64,000 nt of DNA from Mycobacterium dioxanotrophicus (GTDB lineage Bacteria > Actinomycetota > Actinomycetes > Mycobacteriales > Mycobacteriaceae). The translations under genes were made by a program, and so were the position numbers. Under the pieces are notes generated by a model, which made no database searches, had not been told where the DNA came from, and saw only the letters and a list, made by a program, of their open reading frames with translations. The stretch's first letter is position 1, and the number at the start of each line of letters is the position of its first letter. Positions 48,457 to 56,941 of the stretch are shown piece by piece. Location: the NCBI RefSeq assembly GCF_002157835.1, contig NZ_CP020809.1, positions 7,130,001 to 7,194,000 of the forward strand, read 5' to 3'.

Positions 48457-49104
48457 CTAGGAGTTGAGGTAGGTGACCACCGCCAGCACACGGCGGTGGT
48501 GCGCCGCCGACGGTGGCAGGTCCAGTTTGGTGAATATGCTGCCGATGTGTTTTTCCACTGCGCGTTCTGAGATCGAGAGATGGTCGGCCAGAGCACTGTT
48601 GGAATGCCCCTCGGCCATCAGCCCGAGCACTTCGTGTTCGCGTGCGGTCAGGCGGTCCAGGGCGTCGGCGCCGCGGCGGCTGCCCATCAGTTGGCGCACG
48701 ACCTCGGGGTCCAGCGCGGTGCCGCCTGCGGCAACCCGCCGCACGGCCGCATCGAACTCGGCGATGTCGGCCACCCGGTCTTTGAGCAGATAGCCGACGC
48801 CCTCCGGGTTGCCTGCGAGAAGTTCAGCGGCATAACGGGTTTCCACCCACTGTGAGAAGACCAGCACTCCGATCTGCGGGTGCGACCGGCGCAATGAGAC
48901 CGCAGCGACCAACCCCTCGTCGGTGAATGTGGGCGGCATCCGAATGTCGACAACGAATACTTCGGGGCTCAAAGCCTCCGCGATGTCCCGCATCTCGTCG
49001 GCGCTACCGACCTTGGCCACCACGTCGTGTCCGCGTTCGACAAGCAGTTGCGTCAACCCGTCCCGCAGGATCGCATTGTCCTCGGCGATGGCCAGCCTGG
49101 TCAT
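48457..49104 (-). CDS. NarL/LuxR-family response regulator
   Basis: A 215-residue regulator. Receiver domain with phospho-acceptor Asp53 (VFVVDIRMPP) and a C-terminal LuxR HTH (about 148-205: LTAREHEVLGLMAEGHSNSA). It overlaps the histidine kinase stop by 4 bp (ATGA), a cognate pair. The target is not evident from the neighbours. Confidence 0.9.
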   Translation of the reverse strand: MTRLAIAEDNAILRDGLTQLLVERGHDVVAKVGSADEMRDIAEALSPEVFVVDIRMPPTFTDEGLVAAVSLRRSHPQIGVLVFSQWVETRYAAELLAGNPEGVGYLLKDRVADIAEFDAAVRRVAAGGTALDPEVVRQLMGSRRGADALDRLTAREHEVLGLMAEGHSNSALADHLSISERAVEKHIGSIFTKLDLPPSAAHHRRVLAVVTYLNS

Positions 49105-50393
49105 CGCTCGGCACCCGAGGGCACGACGGCGGTCACGGTGGTGGGCCCACCGGCCGGGCTGTCGATATCCAGGCGCCCGTCGACCATGCGCAACCGCTCA
49201 GCCAAGCCCGTCAGGCCCGACCCGTTGCCCGGTTGAACTCCGCCGGAACCATTGTCTGCCACGGCAATCCGTAGTTCTTCGGCGTCGCTGCGCAGCCAGA
49301 CGGTGGCCCGTGTGGCGCCGGAGTGCCGCGATACGTTCGCCAATAGTTCGGCGACGCAGAAATATGCCAGTGTCTCCACTCCCAACGATGGGCGTACCGC
49401 GATGTCGTCGACCAATTCCACGGGGATAGGGTTGCGCGCCACCAAGGTCTGCACGGCGGGCCCGAGGCCGAGATCCAAGGCAGGAGGCCGTATTCCACGC
49501 ACGATATCGCGCAGCTCGGTCAGGGTGTCCTTGGTGTTGGCCAGCGCGTCGGACACCAGTTTGCGTGCCCGCTCGGTCTTCTTCGGATCGGTGAGTTGCT
49601 CTTCGGCGCGGGCCAGCGTCATCGCGACGGCGATGAGTCGAGCTTGGGTGCCGTCGTGTAGGTCGCGCTCGACCCGGCGCAGGGTGGCGGCCGCGTCGTC
49701 GACGACACCGGCACGGGCCCTTTCGAGTTCGGCGACCCTGCGCTCGCGGGCCGGCGCGGCCAGCAGCGTGCCGGCCAGCCAGACATGGGCACGCACGATT
49801 CCGAGCATCAGCCAGCCCAGCAGGTACAGCGCGATCAGCCCACCCAGCGCCAACAGTAGGTACGCGCCGAGCGATTGGACGGGCTCACCGAAACTCACGA
49901 CCGCTTCGCCCGTGACGGCCCAGATCACCGGTGAGGCCACCAGGCTCACCGACATCACGACGCCGACCAAGACCAGGTAGCCCACCGGGGTCATCACGAT
50001 GCTCTGCAGTGCGAGGAAGCCCAGGCTGCGCCAACCGACGGCATCGGTCAGCGCTGCTGCCACGGTCTGTGGCAGCCCGGCCGGCCGGGTGAAGGGCGCA
50101 GGCGCGTCGATGCTGACCCCGACCAAGCGGGCCAACGCGCGGTACAGCGCATTCCACCGTCGTCCCGTCAGCACGACGACAGCCAGCAACGGAATGCCGA
50201 CCAGGGTGACCAGCAGAACTCCCGACACGAAGCCGGTCGCGAACAGGTACACCACACCGATCACGGCCAGAAGACTGATCAGCAGGAAGTACAAGTAGGC
50301 GCGCCAGGCCCGGGCCCGCAGCGGGGTGCGCAGGACTCGTCGCCAGTCATCGGCAACAGCCGGTGCGATCGCGGTGGTAGTCACGTTCCCCAT
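49101..50393 (-). CDS. Sensor histidine kinase (NarL-partner type)
   Basis: A 430-residue kinase. N-terminal sensor region with four to six TM helices (about 30-210), a HisKA_3 box with His246 in ERDLHDGTQ, and a C-terminal HATPase domain (ELLANVSRHSGA, VADNGSGG). ATG at 50393; a longer frame to 50438 has no better start. It forms a two-gene operon with the response regulator. Confidence 0.9.
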   Translation of the reverse strand: MGNVTTTAIAPAVADDWRRVLRTPLRARAWRAYLYFLLISLLAVIGVVYLFATGFVSGVLLVTLVGIPLLAVVVLTGRRWNALYRALARLVGVSIDAPAPFTRPAGLPQTVAAALTDAVGWRSLGFLALQSIVMTPVGYLVLVGVVMSVSLVASPVIWAVTGEAVVSFGEPVQSLGAYLLLALGGLIALYLLGWLMLGIVRAHVWLAGTLLAAPARERRVAELERARAGVVDDAAATLRRVERDLHDGTQARLIAVAMTLARAEEQLTDPKKTERARKLVSDALANTKDTLTELRDIVRGIRPPALDLGLGPAVQTLVARNPIPVELVDDIAVRPSLGVETLAYFCVAELLANVSRHSGATRATVWLRSDAEELRIAVADNGSGGVQPGNGSGLTGLAERLRMVDGRLDIDSPAGGPTTVTAVVPSGAER

Positions 50394-50462
50394 GGTTGCC
50401 GGACACGATCGCATCCGGCGATGGTGCAGTCCAGCCAATATATGGTGGGGCTGGCCACACCC

Positions 50463-51374
50463 TCAGCTGTCGATCGAGCGCAGCAATGCGCGGGTGCGGG
50501 CCCTGGCCTCAGGTGACGCGTCGAACAGCACACCGACGTATTCGTCGACCCCGGCGCCGGCGAGCGCCTCGATCCGTTCGGCGACCTCGGCCTCATCGCC
50601 GATGATCGCGGCGTCCTCCGGGCCCGCGTACCCCTCGCGGTCGAGCATGGCGCGGTAGGACGGCAGGTGCCCGTACATCGCGAACTGTTTGGCGGCCTGC
50701 GCGCGGGCCCCCGCGACGTCGTCGGTGACACTGACGGGCAGCGCGGCGACGACGCGCACCGGGCGACCCTGCGCGGCCTCGCGCAGCGTCGGCGTCACAT
50801 GCTGGGCCAGCGTGGTCGGGCCCGTCATCCACGTGACGGTGCCGGCCGTGCGACGCCCGGCCAGTTTCAGCAGCTGCGGACCCAAGGCGGCGATGTAGAT
50901 GTCGGGTGCGGTCGCACCGAGAATCTGCAGTGAACCGCGGGTCGTGACCGTTTCCCCGGGCGCATCGGCAGCCTCCCCGGCGAGCAGCGGTTGCAGACCG
51001 TCGAGGTACTCACGCAGGCGCCGGACCGGTTTGTCCCACGGGATGCCCCACATGCCTTCGGTAACCGCCTGATGGGTCATGCCCAGGCCGAGGATGAAGC
51101 GGCCGCCGCCGATCAGATTCAGCGTCAGGGCACGTTGGGCCAGCAGCATCGGATGCTGGTTCTGGATGGGAATCACGCCGGTGCCGACTTCGATGTCGCT
51201 GACTTCACGGAACGCCACGGCGAGCACCGTCAGCAGATCGGGTTCGTACGGCATCTGGGTCATCCACACCCGCCGGAAACCCTCATCGCGCAGCTGCGCC
51301 AGATTCTCTACGGTGGCGTCGATCGGTGAACGGCCGCGGGTATCGCTGAGGGAGCCGATGAGGCTGGTTTGCAT
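50463..51374 (-). CDS. LLM-class (F420-dependent type) oxidoreductase
   Basis: A 303-residue luciferase-like TIM barrel. Residues GEEGFRRVWMTQMPYEPD-type (31-47) and LGLGMTHQAVTEGMWGIPW (about 95-113) are typical of mycobacterial F420-dependent LLM enzymes. It is monocistronic, 69 bp below the kinase start. Substrate unknown; it marks the edge of the accessory region next to fadA2. Confidence 0.85.
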   Translation of the reverse strand: MQTSLIGSLSDTRGRSPIDATVENLAQLRDEGFRRVWMTQMPYEPDLLTVLAVAFREVSDIEVGTGVIPIQNQHPMLLAQRALTLNLIGGGRFILGLGMTHQAVTEGMWGIPWDKPVRRLREYLDGLQPLLAGEAADAPGETVTTRGSLQILGATAPDIYIAALGPQLLKLAGRRTAGTVTWMTGPTTLAQHVTPTLREAAQGRPVRVVAALPVSVTDDVAGARAQAAKQFAMYGHLPSYRAMLDREGYAGPEDAAIIGDEAEVAERIEALAGAGVDEYVGVLFDASPEARARTRALLRSIDS

Positions 51375-51730
51375 GGCCTCAACGCTAAGCGGGCGGAGAC
51401 AAAAAAGGGCGGGTTCGGGAGGACACTTGGGGGCGTCTCAATCGGTCTCGCGCCGCCGGTCTTTCACCCCTTCGACCGACTCTTCGGATCAGTCACTCCC
51501 GAACCCGTCGTACGGTCGAGCCTACGCCTCGAGTACCCCTCAGACCAGAGGAAAATTCGACCGGAATTCAAGGGAAGTTTGAAGGTGGCCCCGTGTTGCC
51601 GTCGGGTCGGGGGGTCAGACGGCAACACGGAGCTACCCGTGTATCGACGTCCCAGGGCGGGCCGTTACACACCGAGAAAACAAACTTTTCGAATGTTTTC
51701 GGGGCGGGCATCAGCCCTGGTCAGGACGGT
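51375..51730. other. 356-bp intergenic region with two inverted repeats
   Basis: No gene is seen. It contains the promoter side of the LLM gene and the 3' flank of fadA2. A 12-bp inverted repeat CGGGTTCGGGAG (51410-51421) / CTCCCGAACCCG (51496-51507) is separated by 74 nt. A perfect hairpin at 51591-51630 is listed separately. Confidence 0.6.
51591..51630. terminator. Hairpin downstream of fadA2
   Basis: A perfect 13-bp stem (CCGTGTTGCCGTC / GACGGCAACACGG) with a 14-nt G-rich loop, about 100 bp beyond the fadA2 stop. It lacks a T-run, so it is a probable mycobacterial-type terminator or processing site rather than a proven one. Confidence 0.55.
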
Positions 51731-53032
51731 TCAGGCCTCCAAGATTGCTGCAACGCCCTGCCCGCCTGCCGCGCAGATCGAAATCAGGCCGCGCACCGGC
51801 TGGCCCGTCTGCTTCTTCTTCTCGGCGAGCTGCTTGGCCAGTTGGGCGACGATGCGCCCGCCGGTGGCCGCGAACGGGTGCCCGGCGGCCAGCGACGAAC
51901 CGTTGACGTTGAGCTTCGACCGGTCGATGGTGCCCAGAGCGGCATCGAGACCCAGGCGGCCCTTGCAGTACTCCTCGGAATCCCACGCCGTCAGGGTGGC
52001 CAACACCACCGAGGCGAACGCCTCGTGGATCTCGTAGAAATCGAAATCCTGCAGCGTCAGTCCGTTGCGGGCGAGCAGACGCGGCACGGCGTAAGTCGGA
52101 GCCATCAGCAGACCGTCGGGACCGTTGACGTAGTCCACAGCCGCCATCTCGCCGTCGACGAAATATGCCAGCGGCTCGTGTCCGTGCGCCTGGGCCCACT
52201 CCTCGCTGGACAAGAGCGCCACCGAGGCGCCATCGGTCAGCGGTGTCGAGTTGCCTGCGGTCATCGTGGCGTCGCCGAGCTTCACCCCGAACACCGGCTT
52301 GAGCTTGGCCAGTTTCTCCGCGCTCGAGTCGGCGCGCAGGTTGTTGTCGCGGTACAGCCCGAGGAACGGCGTGACCAGGTCGTCGAAGAAGCCCCTGTCG
52401 TAGGCGGCGGCCATGTTGCGGTGGCTCGCTGCAGCCAGTTCGTCCTGGTCGACGCGCTTGATGCCCATTTCCTTGGCGGTGATCGCGGCGTGCTCGCCCA
52501 TCGACTTGCCGGTACGCGGTTCGCTGTTCACCGGGATCTCGACGCCCACCGATGCCGGCAGCTTGCCGACCAGCTTGAGCCGATCGACGTTGGACTTGGC
52601 GCGGCGCAGCCCGAGCAGCACGCGGCGCAGGTCGTCGCCGAAAGCGATCGGAGCGTCCGACGCGGTGTCCACGCCGCCGGCGGCAGCCGATTCGTACTGC
52701 CCCAGCGCGATGCTGTTGGCCGCGGCGATGGTCGCCTGCAGGCCGGTGCCACAGGCTTGCTGCACGTCGAAGGCCGGGGTGTACGCGGAGAGCGCGCTGC
52801 CGAGCACGCACTCACGCATGAGGTTGAAATCACGGCTGTGCTTGAGTACCGCACCGCCGATCACCGCGCCGAGCCGCTCGCCCGCCAGACCGAAGCGGTC
52901 GATCAGCCCGTCGAGGGCTGCGGTGAACATGTCCTGGTTGGAGGCGTTCGCGTAAGCGCCGTCGGACCGCGCGAACGGAATCCTGTTGCCACCCAATACG
53001 GCAACGCGGCGCCGGGTCGTGTTGTTGGCCAT
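51731..53032 (-). CDS. fadA2: Acetyl-CoA acetyltransferase / thiolase FadA2
   Basis: A 433-residue thiolase with nucleophile Cys94 (QQACGTG), [17 protein letters not shown] (His) and ICAAGGQG (second Cys). The ATG at 53032 follows GGAGGG; a frame to 53077 is less likely. Rv0243 in M. tuberculosis is the orthologue and is directly next to fadE5 there; here 29 kb separates them. It is divergent from fabG4 with a shared operator. Confidence 0.93.
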   Translation of the reverse strand: MANNTTRRRVAVLGGNRIPFARSDGAYANASNQDMFTAALDGLIDRFGLAGERLGAVIGGAVLKHSRDFNLMRECVLGSALSAYTPAFDVQQACGTGLQATIAAANSIALGQYESAAAGGVDTASDAPIAFGDDLRRVLLGLRRAKSNVDRLKLVGKLPASVGVEIPVNSEPRTGKSMGEHAAITAKEMGIKRVDQDELAAASHRNMAAAYDRGFFDDLVTPFLGLYRDNNLRADSSAEKLAKLKPVFGVKLGDATMTAGNSTPLTDGASVALLSSEEWAQAHGHEPLAYFVDGEMAAVDYVNGPDGLLMAPTYAVPRLLARNGLTLQDFDFYEIHEAFASVVLATLTAWDSEEYCKGRLGLDAALGTIDRSKLNVNGSSLAAGHPFAATGGRIVAQLAKQLAEKKKQTGQPVRGLISICAAGGQGVAAILEA

Positions 53033-53081
53033 CTGTTTGCCCTCCACTGTCGGGTTGTCCCGGGCCATATTACCCACTGTT

Positions 53082-53099
53082 CTTACTCTGGAGTAAGTT
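53082..53099. promoter_or_regulatory. Palindromic operator in the fadA2/fabG4 intergenic region
   Basis: CTTACTC-TG-GAGTAAG (53082-53097) has perfect 7-bp arms. Its core TTAC-N6-GTAA matches the fadE5 promoter palindrome. TAAGTT (53094-53099) could be the -10 of a leaderless fabG4 transcript starting at the ATG (53107), in which case a bound repressor would block it directly. TAATAT on the other strand (about 53067-53072) could serve fadA2. Confidence 0.6.
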
Positions 53100-53106
53100 C
53101 GTAGGT

Positions 53107-54459
53107 ATGGCTACCGACCTGCTCTCTCAGATTGTGAACTCCGGGCCGGGATCCTTCCTGGCCAAGCAGCTGGGCGTGCCCCAGCCCGAGCCCCTGCGCC
53201 GCTACCGAGCCGGCGACCCACCGCTACCCGGGTCACTGCTGATCGGCGGCACCGGCCGCGTCGTCGAACCCCTGCGCGCCGCGCTCGCCGAGGACTACGA
53301 CGTCGTCTCCAACAACATCGGCGGCCGCTGGGCGGACTCGTTCGGCGGTGTCGTGCTCGACGCGACCGGCATCACCGATGCGGCAGGCCTCAAGGAGCTG
53401 TACAAGTTCTTCACGCCCGTGCTGCGCAACCTGGCCCCGTGCGCACGAGTCGTCGTCGTCGGCACCACGCCCGAGCAGGCGGGCAGCGTGCATGAGCAAA
53501 TCGCTCAGCGTGCGCTCGAGGGCTTCACCCGGTCGCTGGGCAAGGAGTTGCGCCGCGGCGCCACGGTCGCCCTGGTGTACCTGGCCGCCGACGCCAAGCC
53601 CGGCGCCACCGGTCTGGAATCGACGCTGCGCTTCATCCTGTCGGCGAAGTCGGCCTACGTGGACGGACAGGTGTTCCGGGTCGGCGCCGCCGACTCCACT
53701 GCGCCGGCCGATTGGGACAAGCCGCTCGACGGCAAGGTCGCCGTCGTGACGGGGGCGGCGCGCGGCATTGGGGCGACCATCGCCGAAGTGTTCGCGCGTG
53801 ACGGCGCGGCTGTGGTGACTGTGGACGTCGAGCCGGCCGCAGAGGACCTGCAGAAGGTGGCCGAGAAGGTCGGCGGAACCGCGCTGACACTTGACGTCAC
53901 CGCCGAAGACGCGGTCGACAAGATCGTCGCGCACGTCACCGAGCATCACGGCGGCAAGGTGGACGTGCTGGTGAACAATGCCGGCATCACCCGCGACAAA
54001 CTGCTGGCCAACATGGACGAGGGCCGCTGGGATGCTGTGATCGCCGTGAATCTCCTTGCGCCCCAACGGCTCACCGAGGGCCTCGTGGCTGCCGGCGCCC
54101 TGGGTGAGGGTGGCCGCGTGATCGGCTTGTCCTCGATGGCAGGCATCGCGGGCAACCGCGGACAGACCAACTACGCCACCACCAAGGCCGGCATGATCGG
54201 GCTGACCGATGCGCTGGCCCCGGTGCTGGGCGAGAAGGGCATCACCATCAACGCGGTGGCCCCCGGCTTCATCGAGACCAAGATGACCGAGGCGATTCCG
54301 CTGGCCACCCGCGAGGTGGGCCGCCGGCTCAACTCGCTGTTCCAGGGTGGTCAGCCCGTGGACGTCGCAGAATTGATCGCCTACTTCGCCAACCCCGCGT
54401 CGAATGCCGTGACAGGCAACACGATCCGGGTGTGCGGCCAGGCCATGCTGGGGGCGTGA
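53107..54459 (+). CDS. fabG4: 3-ketoacyl reductase FabG4 (high-molecular-weight FabG)
   Basis: A 450-residue two-domain SDR. The N-terminal flavodoxin-like/Rossmann domain (about 1-200) is degenerate. The C-terminal domain is an active SDR with TGAARGIGA (about 215-223), NNAG, LSSMAG and the catalytic TNYATTKAG Tyr/Lys. Length fits the HMwFabG class (Rv0242c, about 454). It reduces 3-ketoacyl-CoA/ACP using NADH. It is followed after 4 bp by htdX, the dehydratase for the next step. Confidence 0.94.
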   Translation: MATDLLSQIVNSGPGSFLAKQLGVPQPEPLRRYRAGDPPLPGSLLIGGTGRVVEPLRAALAEDYDVVSNNIGGRWADSFGGVVLDATGITDAAGLKELYKFFTPVLRNLAPCARVVVVGTTPEQAGSVHEQIAQRALEGFTRSLGKELRRGATVALVYLAADAKPGATGLESTLRFILSAKSAYVDGQVFRVGAADSTAPADWDKPLDGKVAVVTGAARGIGATIAEVFARDGAAVVTVDVEPAAEDLQKVAEKVGGTALTLDVTAEDAVDKIVAHVTEHHGGKVDVLVNNAGITRDKLLANMDEGRWDAVIAVNLLAPQRLTEGLVAAGALGEGGRVIGLSSMAGIAGNRGQTNYATTKAGMIGLTDALAPVLGEKGITINAVAPGFIETKMTEAIPLATREVGRRLNSLFQGGQPVDVAELIAYFANPASNAVTGNTIRVCGQAMLGA

Positions 54460-54463
54460 CGGC

Positions 54464-55288
54464 GTGAACAACATGCTGCGCGCCGTGGTGGGGGCGCTAC
54501 CGTTCGTCCCCCGCTCCGACACCCTGCCCACCCGCACCATCACCGTCGACGACCTTGCCATCGACCCAGCCAACGTCGCGGCATACGCGCAGGTGACCGG
54601 GCTGCGGTTCGGCGATACGCTGCCGCTGACCTACCCGTTCGCACTGACGTTCCCGACCGTGATGTCACTGGTTACCGGATTCGATTTCCCGTTCGCCGCA
54701 ATGGGTTCGGTGCACACCGAGAACCACATCACCCAATATCGGCCGATCTCCGTCACCGACACCGTCAGCGCCGCCGTACATGCGGAGAACCTGCGGGAGC
54801 ACCGCAAGGGGCTGCTGGTCGACATCGTCACCGACCTCAAGGTCGGCAATGATCTGGCCTGGCATCAGGTGACGACGTTCCTGCACCAGCAGCGCACCAG
54901 CCTGTCCGACGAACCGAAGCCGCCGCCACAGAAGCAACCCAAGCTCGGCCCGCCGAATGCCATCCTGCGCATCACGCCCGGGCAGATCCGCCACTACGCC
55001 GACGTCGGCGGGGATCACAACCCGATCCACACCAACGCCATCGCGGCCAAGCTGTTCGGCTTCCCCACTGTGATCGCACACGGGATGTTCAGCGCGGCAA
55101 CGGTTCTGGCGAACATCGAGGGTCAGCTGCCCGACGCGGTGAAGTACTCGGTCCGATTCGCCAAGCCCGTGGTCCTGCCCGCCAACGCGGGGCTCTACGT
55201 CTCACGAGACACCGACGGCTGGGAACTGACCCTGCGTAACCTCTCGAAGGGCTACCCACACCTCACGGGGACAGTCTCCGCGCTCTGA
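54464..55288 (+). CDS. htdX: 3-hydroxyacyl dehydratase HtdX (MaoC-like)
   Basis: A 274-residue double-hot-dog protein. The C-terminal hot dog carries the hydratase-2 motif YADVGGDHNPIHTN (about 179-192) with catalytic Asp and His. The GTG start lies 4 bp after fabG4. Orthologue of Rv0241c, a 3-hydroxyacyl-thioester dehydratase acting with FabG4 in fatty acid metabolism. Ends just before a bidirectional hairpin. Confidence 0.92.
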   Translation: MNNMLRAVVGALPFVPRSDTLPTRTITVDDLAIDPANVAAYAQVTGLRFGDTLPLTYPFALTFPTVMSLVTGFDFPFAAMGSVHTENHITQYRPISVTDTVSAAVHAENLREHRKGLLVDIVTDLKVGNDLAWHQVTTFLHQQRTSLSDEPKPPPQKQPKLGPPNAILRITPGQIRHYADVGGDHNPIHTNAIAAKLFGFPTVIAHGMFSAATVLANIEGQLPDAVKYSVRFAKPVVLPANAGLYVSRDTDGWELTLRNLSKGYPHLTGTVSAL

Positions 55289-55302
55289 CGTCTTACATTG
55301 GA

Positions 55303-55330
55303 CCCCCGCCGCTTTCGCGGCGGGGGCTCA
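55303..55330. terminator. Bidirectional hairpin between htdX and the lipoprotein gene
   Basis: A perfect 10-bp stem (CCCCCGCCGC / GCGGCGGGGG, loop TTTC, 55303-55326) is followed by CTCAAATTTCT. It lies between convergent genes and can end both transcripts. Confidence 0.8.
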
Positions 55331-55342
55331 AATTTCTATTGG

Positions 55343-55852
55343 CTACTCGCCGATAGCGCTGATTACGACAACCGGCGCATCCGCTGCCATGAACGCTTTC
55401 GACTTGAGCTTCGTCGTCGTGAAGGCCGCATCCAACTGAATGCTGGTGACGTAGCCACCCTTCGGGAGCAATTCGGTCAAGGTATTCCAGACATCCGGCA
55501 TTGCAGTAGTCGGGACCGGCAGGTATCGCTGCTTCAGATCGCTTGCGGTATCCGCCGTCAACTCGATCACCGCGTCGATCCAGTACAGCGACGGGCCGGG
55601 AACACTCGGATCTCCCATGTCGCCGCTCACCCACGAACCCGACATCGGTGAGCCGAGCACCGGGAAGCGCCTCGTGATCGGCTCAAGGTCGTGCCGAACC
55701 GGATTGGAAGTGGTCTTGCTCGCCGGAGCATTCATCGAGGCGTCTCTCTTTTGAGGGCTGTGAGCGGTGGAGCCGCACGCCGCGAGCGCGGCAACGAGTA
55801 GCGCCGTCGGCGCGACGATCATCCTGGCGCGCAGCGTCTTACGTGGTGTCAC
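55343..55852 (-). CDS. Putative lipoprotein, candidate immunity partner of the upstream secreted protein
   Basis: A 169-residue protein. The GTG at 55852 has GGGAGGG about 11 bases upstream and follows the previous stop by 7 bp; the long upstream frame (to 56137) overlaps the neighbour and is rejected. The N-terminus RKTLRAR, a hydrophobic run and the lipobox LAAC (Cys at about residue 28) indicate a membrane-anchored lipoprotein facing outward. The mature part has PSLYWIDAVIELTAD and a regular alpha/beta pattern. I know no function. Its tight linkage to the possible effector gene suggests it protects against that protein; this is inference. Confidence 0.7.
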   Translation of the reverse strand: MTPRKTLRARMIVAPTALLVAALAACGSTAHSPQKRDASMNAPASKTTSNPVRHDLEPITRRFPVLGSPMSGSWVSGDMGDPSVPGPSLYWIDAVIELTADTASDLKQRYLPVPTTAMPDVWNTLTELLPKGGYVTSIQLDAAFTTTKLKSKAFMAADAPVVVISAIGE

Positions 55853-55859
55853 GGCAACG

Positions 55860-56918
55860 TCACCCTCCCGTGCTGCGGTTGTTTTCAGGCCGTCCAATAC
55901 CGCCGGCGCTACCTCTGCCGTCGACGCGATCTTCGCGCCCTGGATTGAACTGCGGCTGCCCACCTTGCTCAGCGCTTGGCGCACTGCCCAGCTCCCATGT
56001 GATCGTACGGGTGAGCTGGCCGTGAGAATCGAATGGCTTCGCCCAACCCAGTTCAGTAAATCGGCCATTCTCATTGTCGGCTGCCCCGGTACCGATATCA
56101 GCCTGACCGCGATTGAAATCGTAGTGATCTTCTGCATGAACAGTGACGGTCATCGTGACCTTGTTTCCGTCGACACGTACATCAGCGCTGCTCCACTGCT
56201 GGTATCCACCAACCGCTTTCTGCCAGTTCTCTGTGGTCGGGTACGTGGACGTAGGCGTCGCATCCCCTGTCATCGAGAACGACGTATTGCCCGCTCGGAT
56301 CAGCTCTTCAGCCCCGCGTTGCGCTCGGCTGATTTGATCATCGACATTTGCCTTGATTCCTGGGTCTTCCCGGTAGGCCTCCTCGTAATCGAATTCGATT
56401 GGCTTACCGTCGTTGTCCCAATAATGCCGATACATTTGCGTGGCGTCGTCGAGGTCAGGCCGCAACACCCTGCCACCGGCCAACTTCGCCTGCCACTCAG
56501 CGCGCTTCAGATAATCTCGCCACGACGGATCGGCAGAGTCGTACTGGAAGTCCTCGTCCCACTTGATGTCAGGTTTTGTCGGCGCCCCCATCACGAACTC
56601 CGGGCCGCCAGGCTCGCCCGGCTTCGCTCCCGGTGCATCTGACTGAGCGGTATCGCCCTCGTTCTTGTCCTGGTCACTGCCGTCGTCGGGAGCCTCATGA
56701 CGCGGCCCAAATTTCTGTCTGATCAGGCCTTCGTATTCGCCTTTGATGCCCTGCACCCGTCCGCGGATGTCGATCATGTCGTTGGTGGACTTCTGGATGA
56801 TGTCGCTGAGCTGGCTGACACCCTTGTTGACGATCGGCAGCAGCTTACGGTCGCGCTCGTCGGCGTCGGCTGGGCGCAGCCCAAATACGCGAGTTCCACC
56901 CTCGCTGTGACACGCCAA
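55860..56918 (-). CDS. Esp-linked secreted protein with conserved C-terminal domain, possible toxin/effector
   Basis: A 352-residue protein starting at TTG 56918 (an in-frame TGA lies immediately upstream), 24 bp after the espB-like stop. Residues 20-70 are helical and ESX-substrate-like (NKGVSQLSDIIQKSTNDMID), 75-118 are acidic/flexible, and about 130-310 form one domain (YRHYWDNDGKPIEFDYEEAY; FSMTGD; ENWQKAVGGYQQWSSADV; HAEDHYDFNRGQ; ELGWAKPF). I recall this C-terminal domain from other actinobacterial secreted proteins of unknown function but cannot confirm it here. Hand-counted GC at 56041-56160 is about 53%, well below the chromosome. Followed by a lipoprotein gene, as expected for an effector-immunity pair. 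Confidence 0.68.
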   Translation of the reverse strand: MACHSEGGTRVFGLRPADADERDRKLLPIVNKGVSQLSDIIQKSTNDMIDIRGRVQGIKGEYEGLIRQKFGPRHEAPDDGSDQDKNEGDTAQSDAPGAKPGEPGGPEFVMGAPTKPDIKWDEDFQYDSADPSWRDYLKRAEWQAKLAGGRVLRPDLDDATQMYRHYWDNDGKPIEFDYEEAYREDPGIKANVDDQISRAQRGAEELIRAGNTSFSMTGDATPTSTYPTTENWQKAVGGYQQWSSADVRVDGNKVTMTVTVHAEDHYDFNRGQADIGTGAADNENGRFTELGWAKPFDSHGQLTRTITWELGSAPSAEQGGQPQFNPGREDRVDGRGSAGGIGRPENNRSTGG

Positions 56919-56941
56919 TCAGCAGCGTCAGCTCAGTCTCG

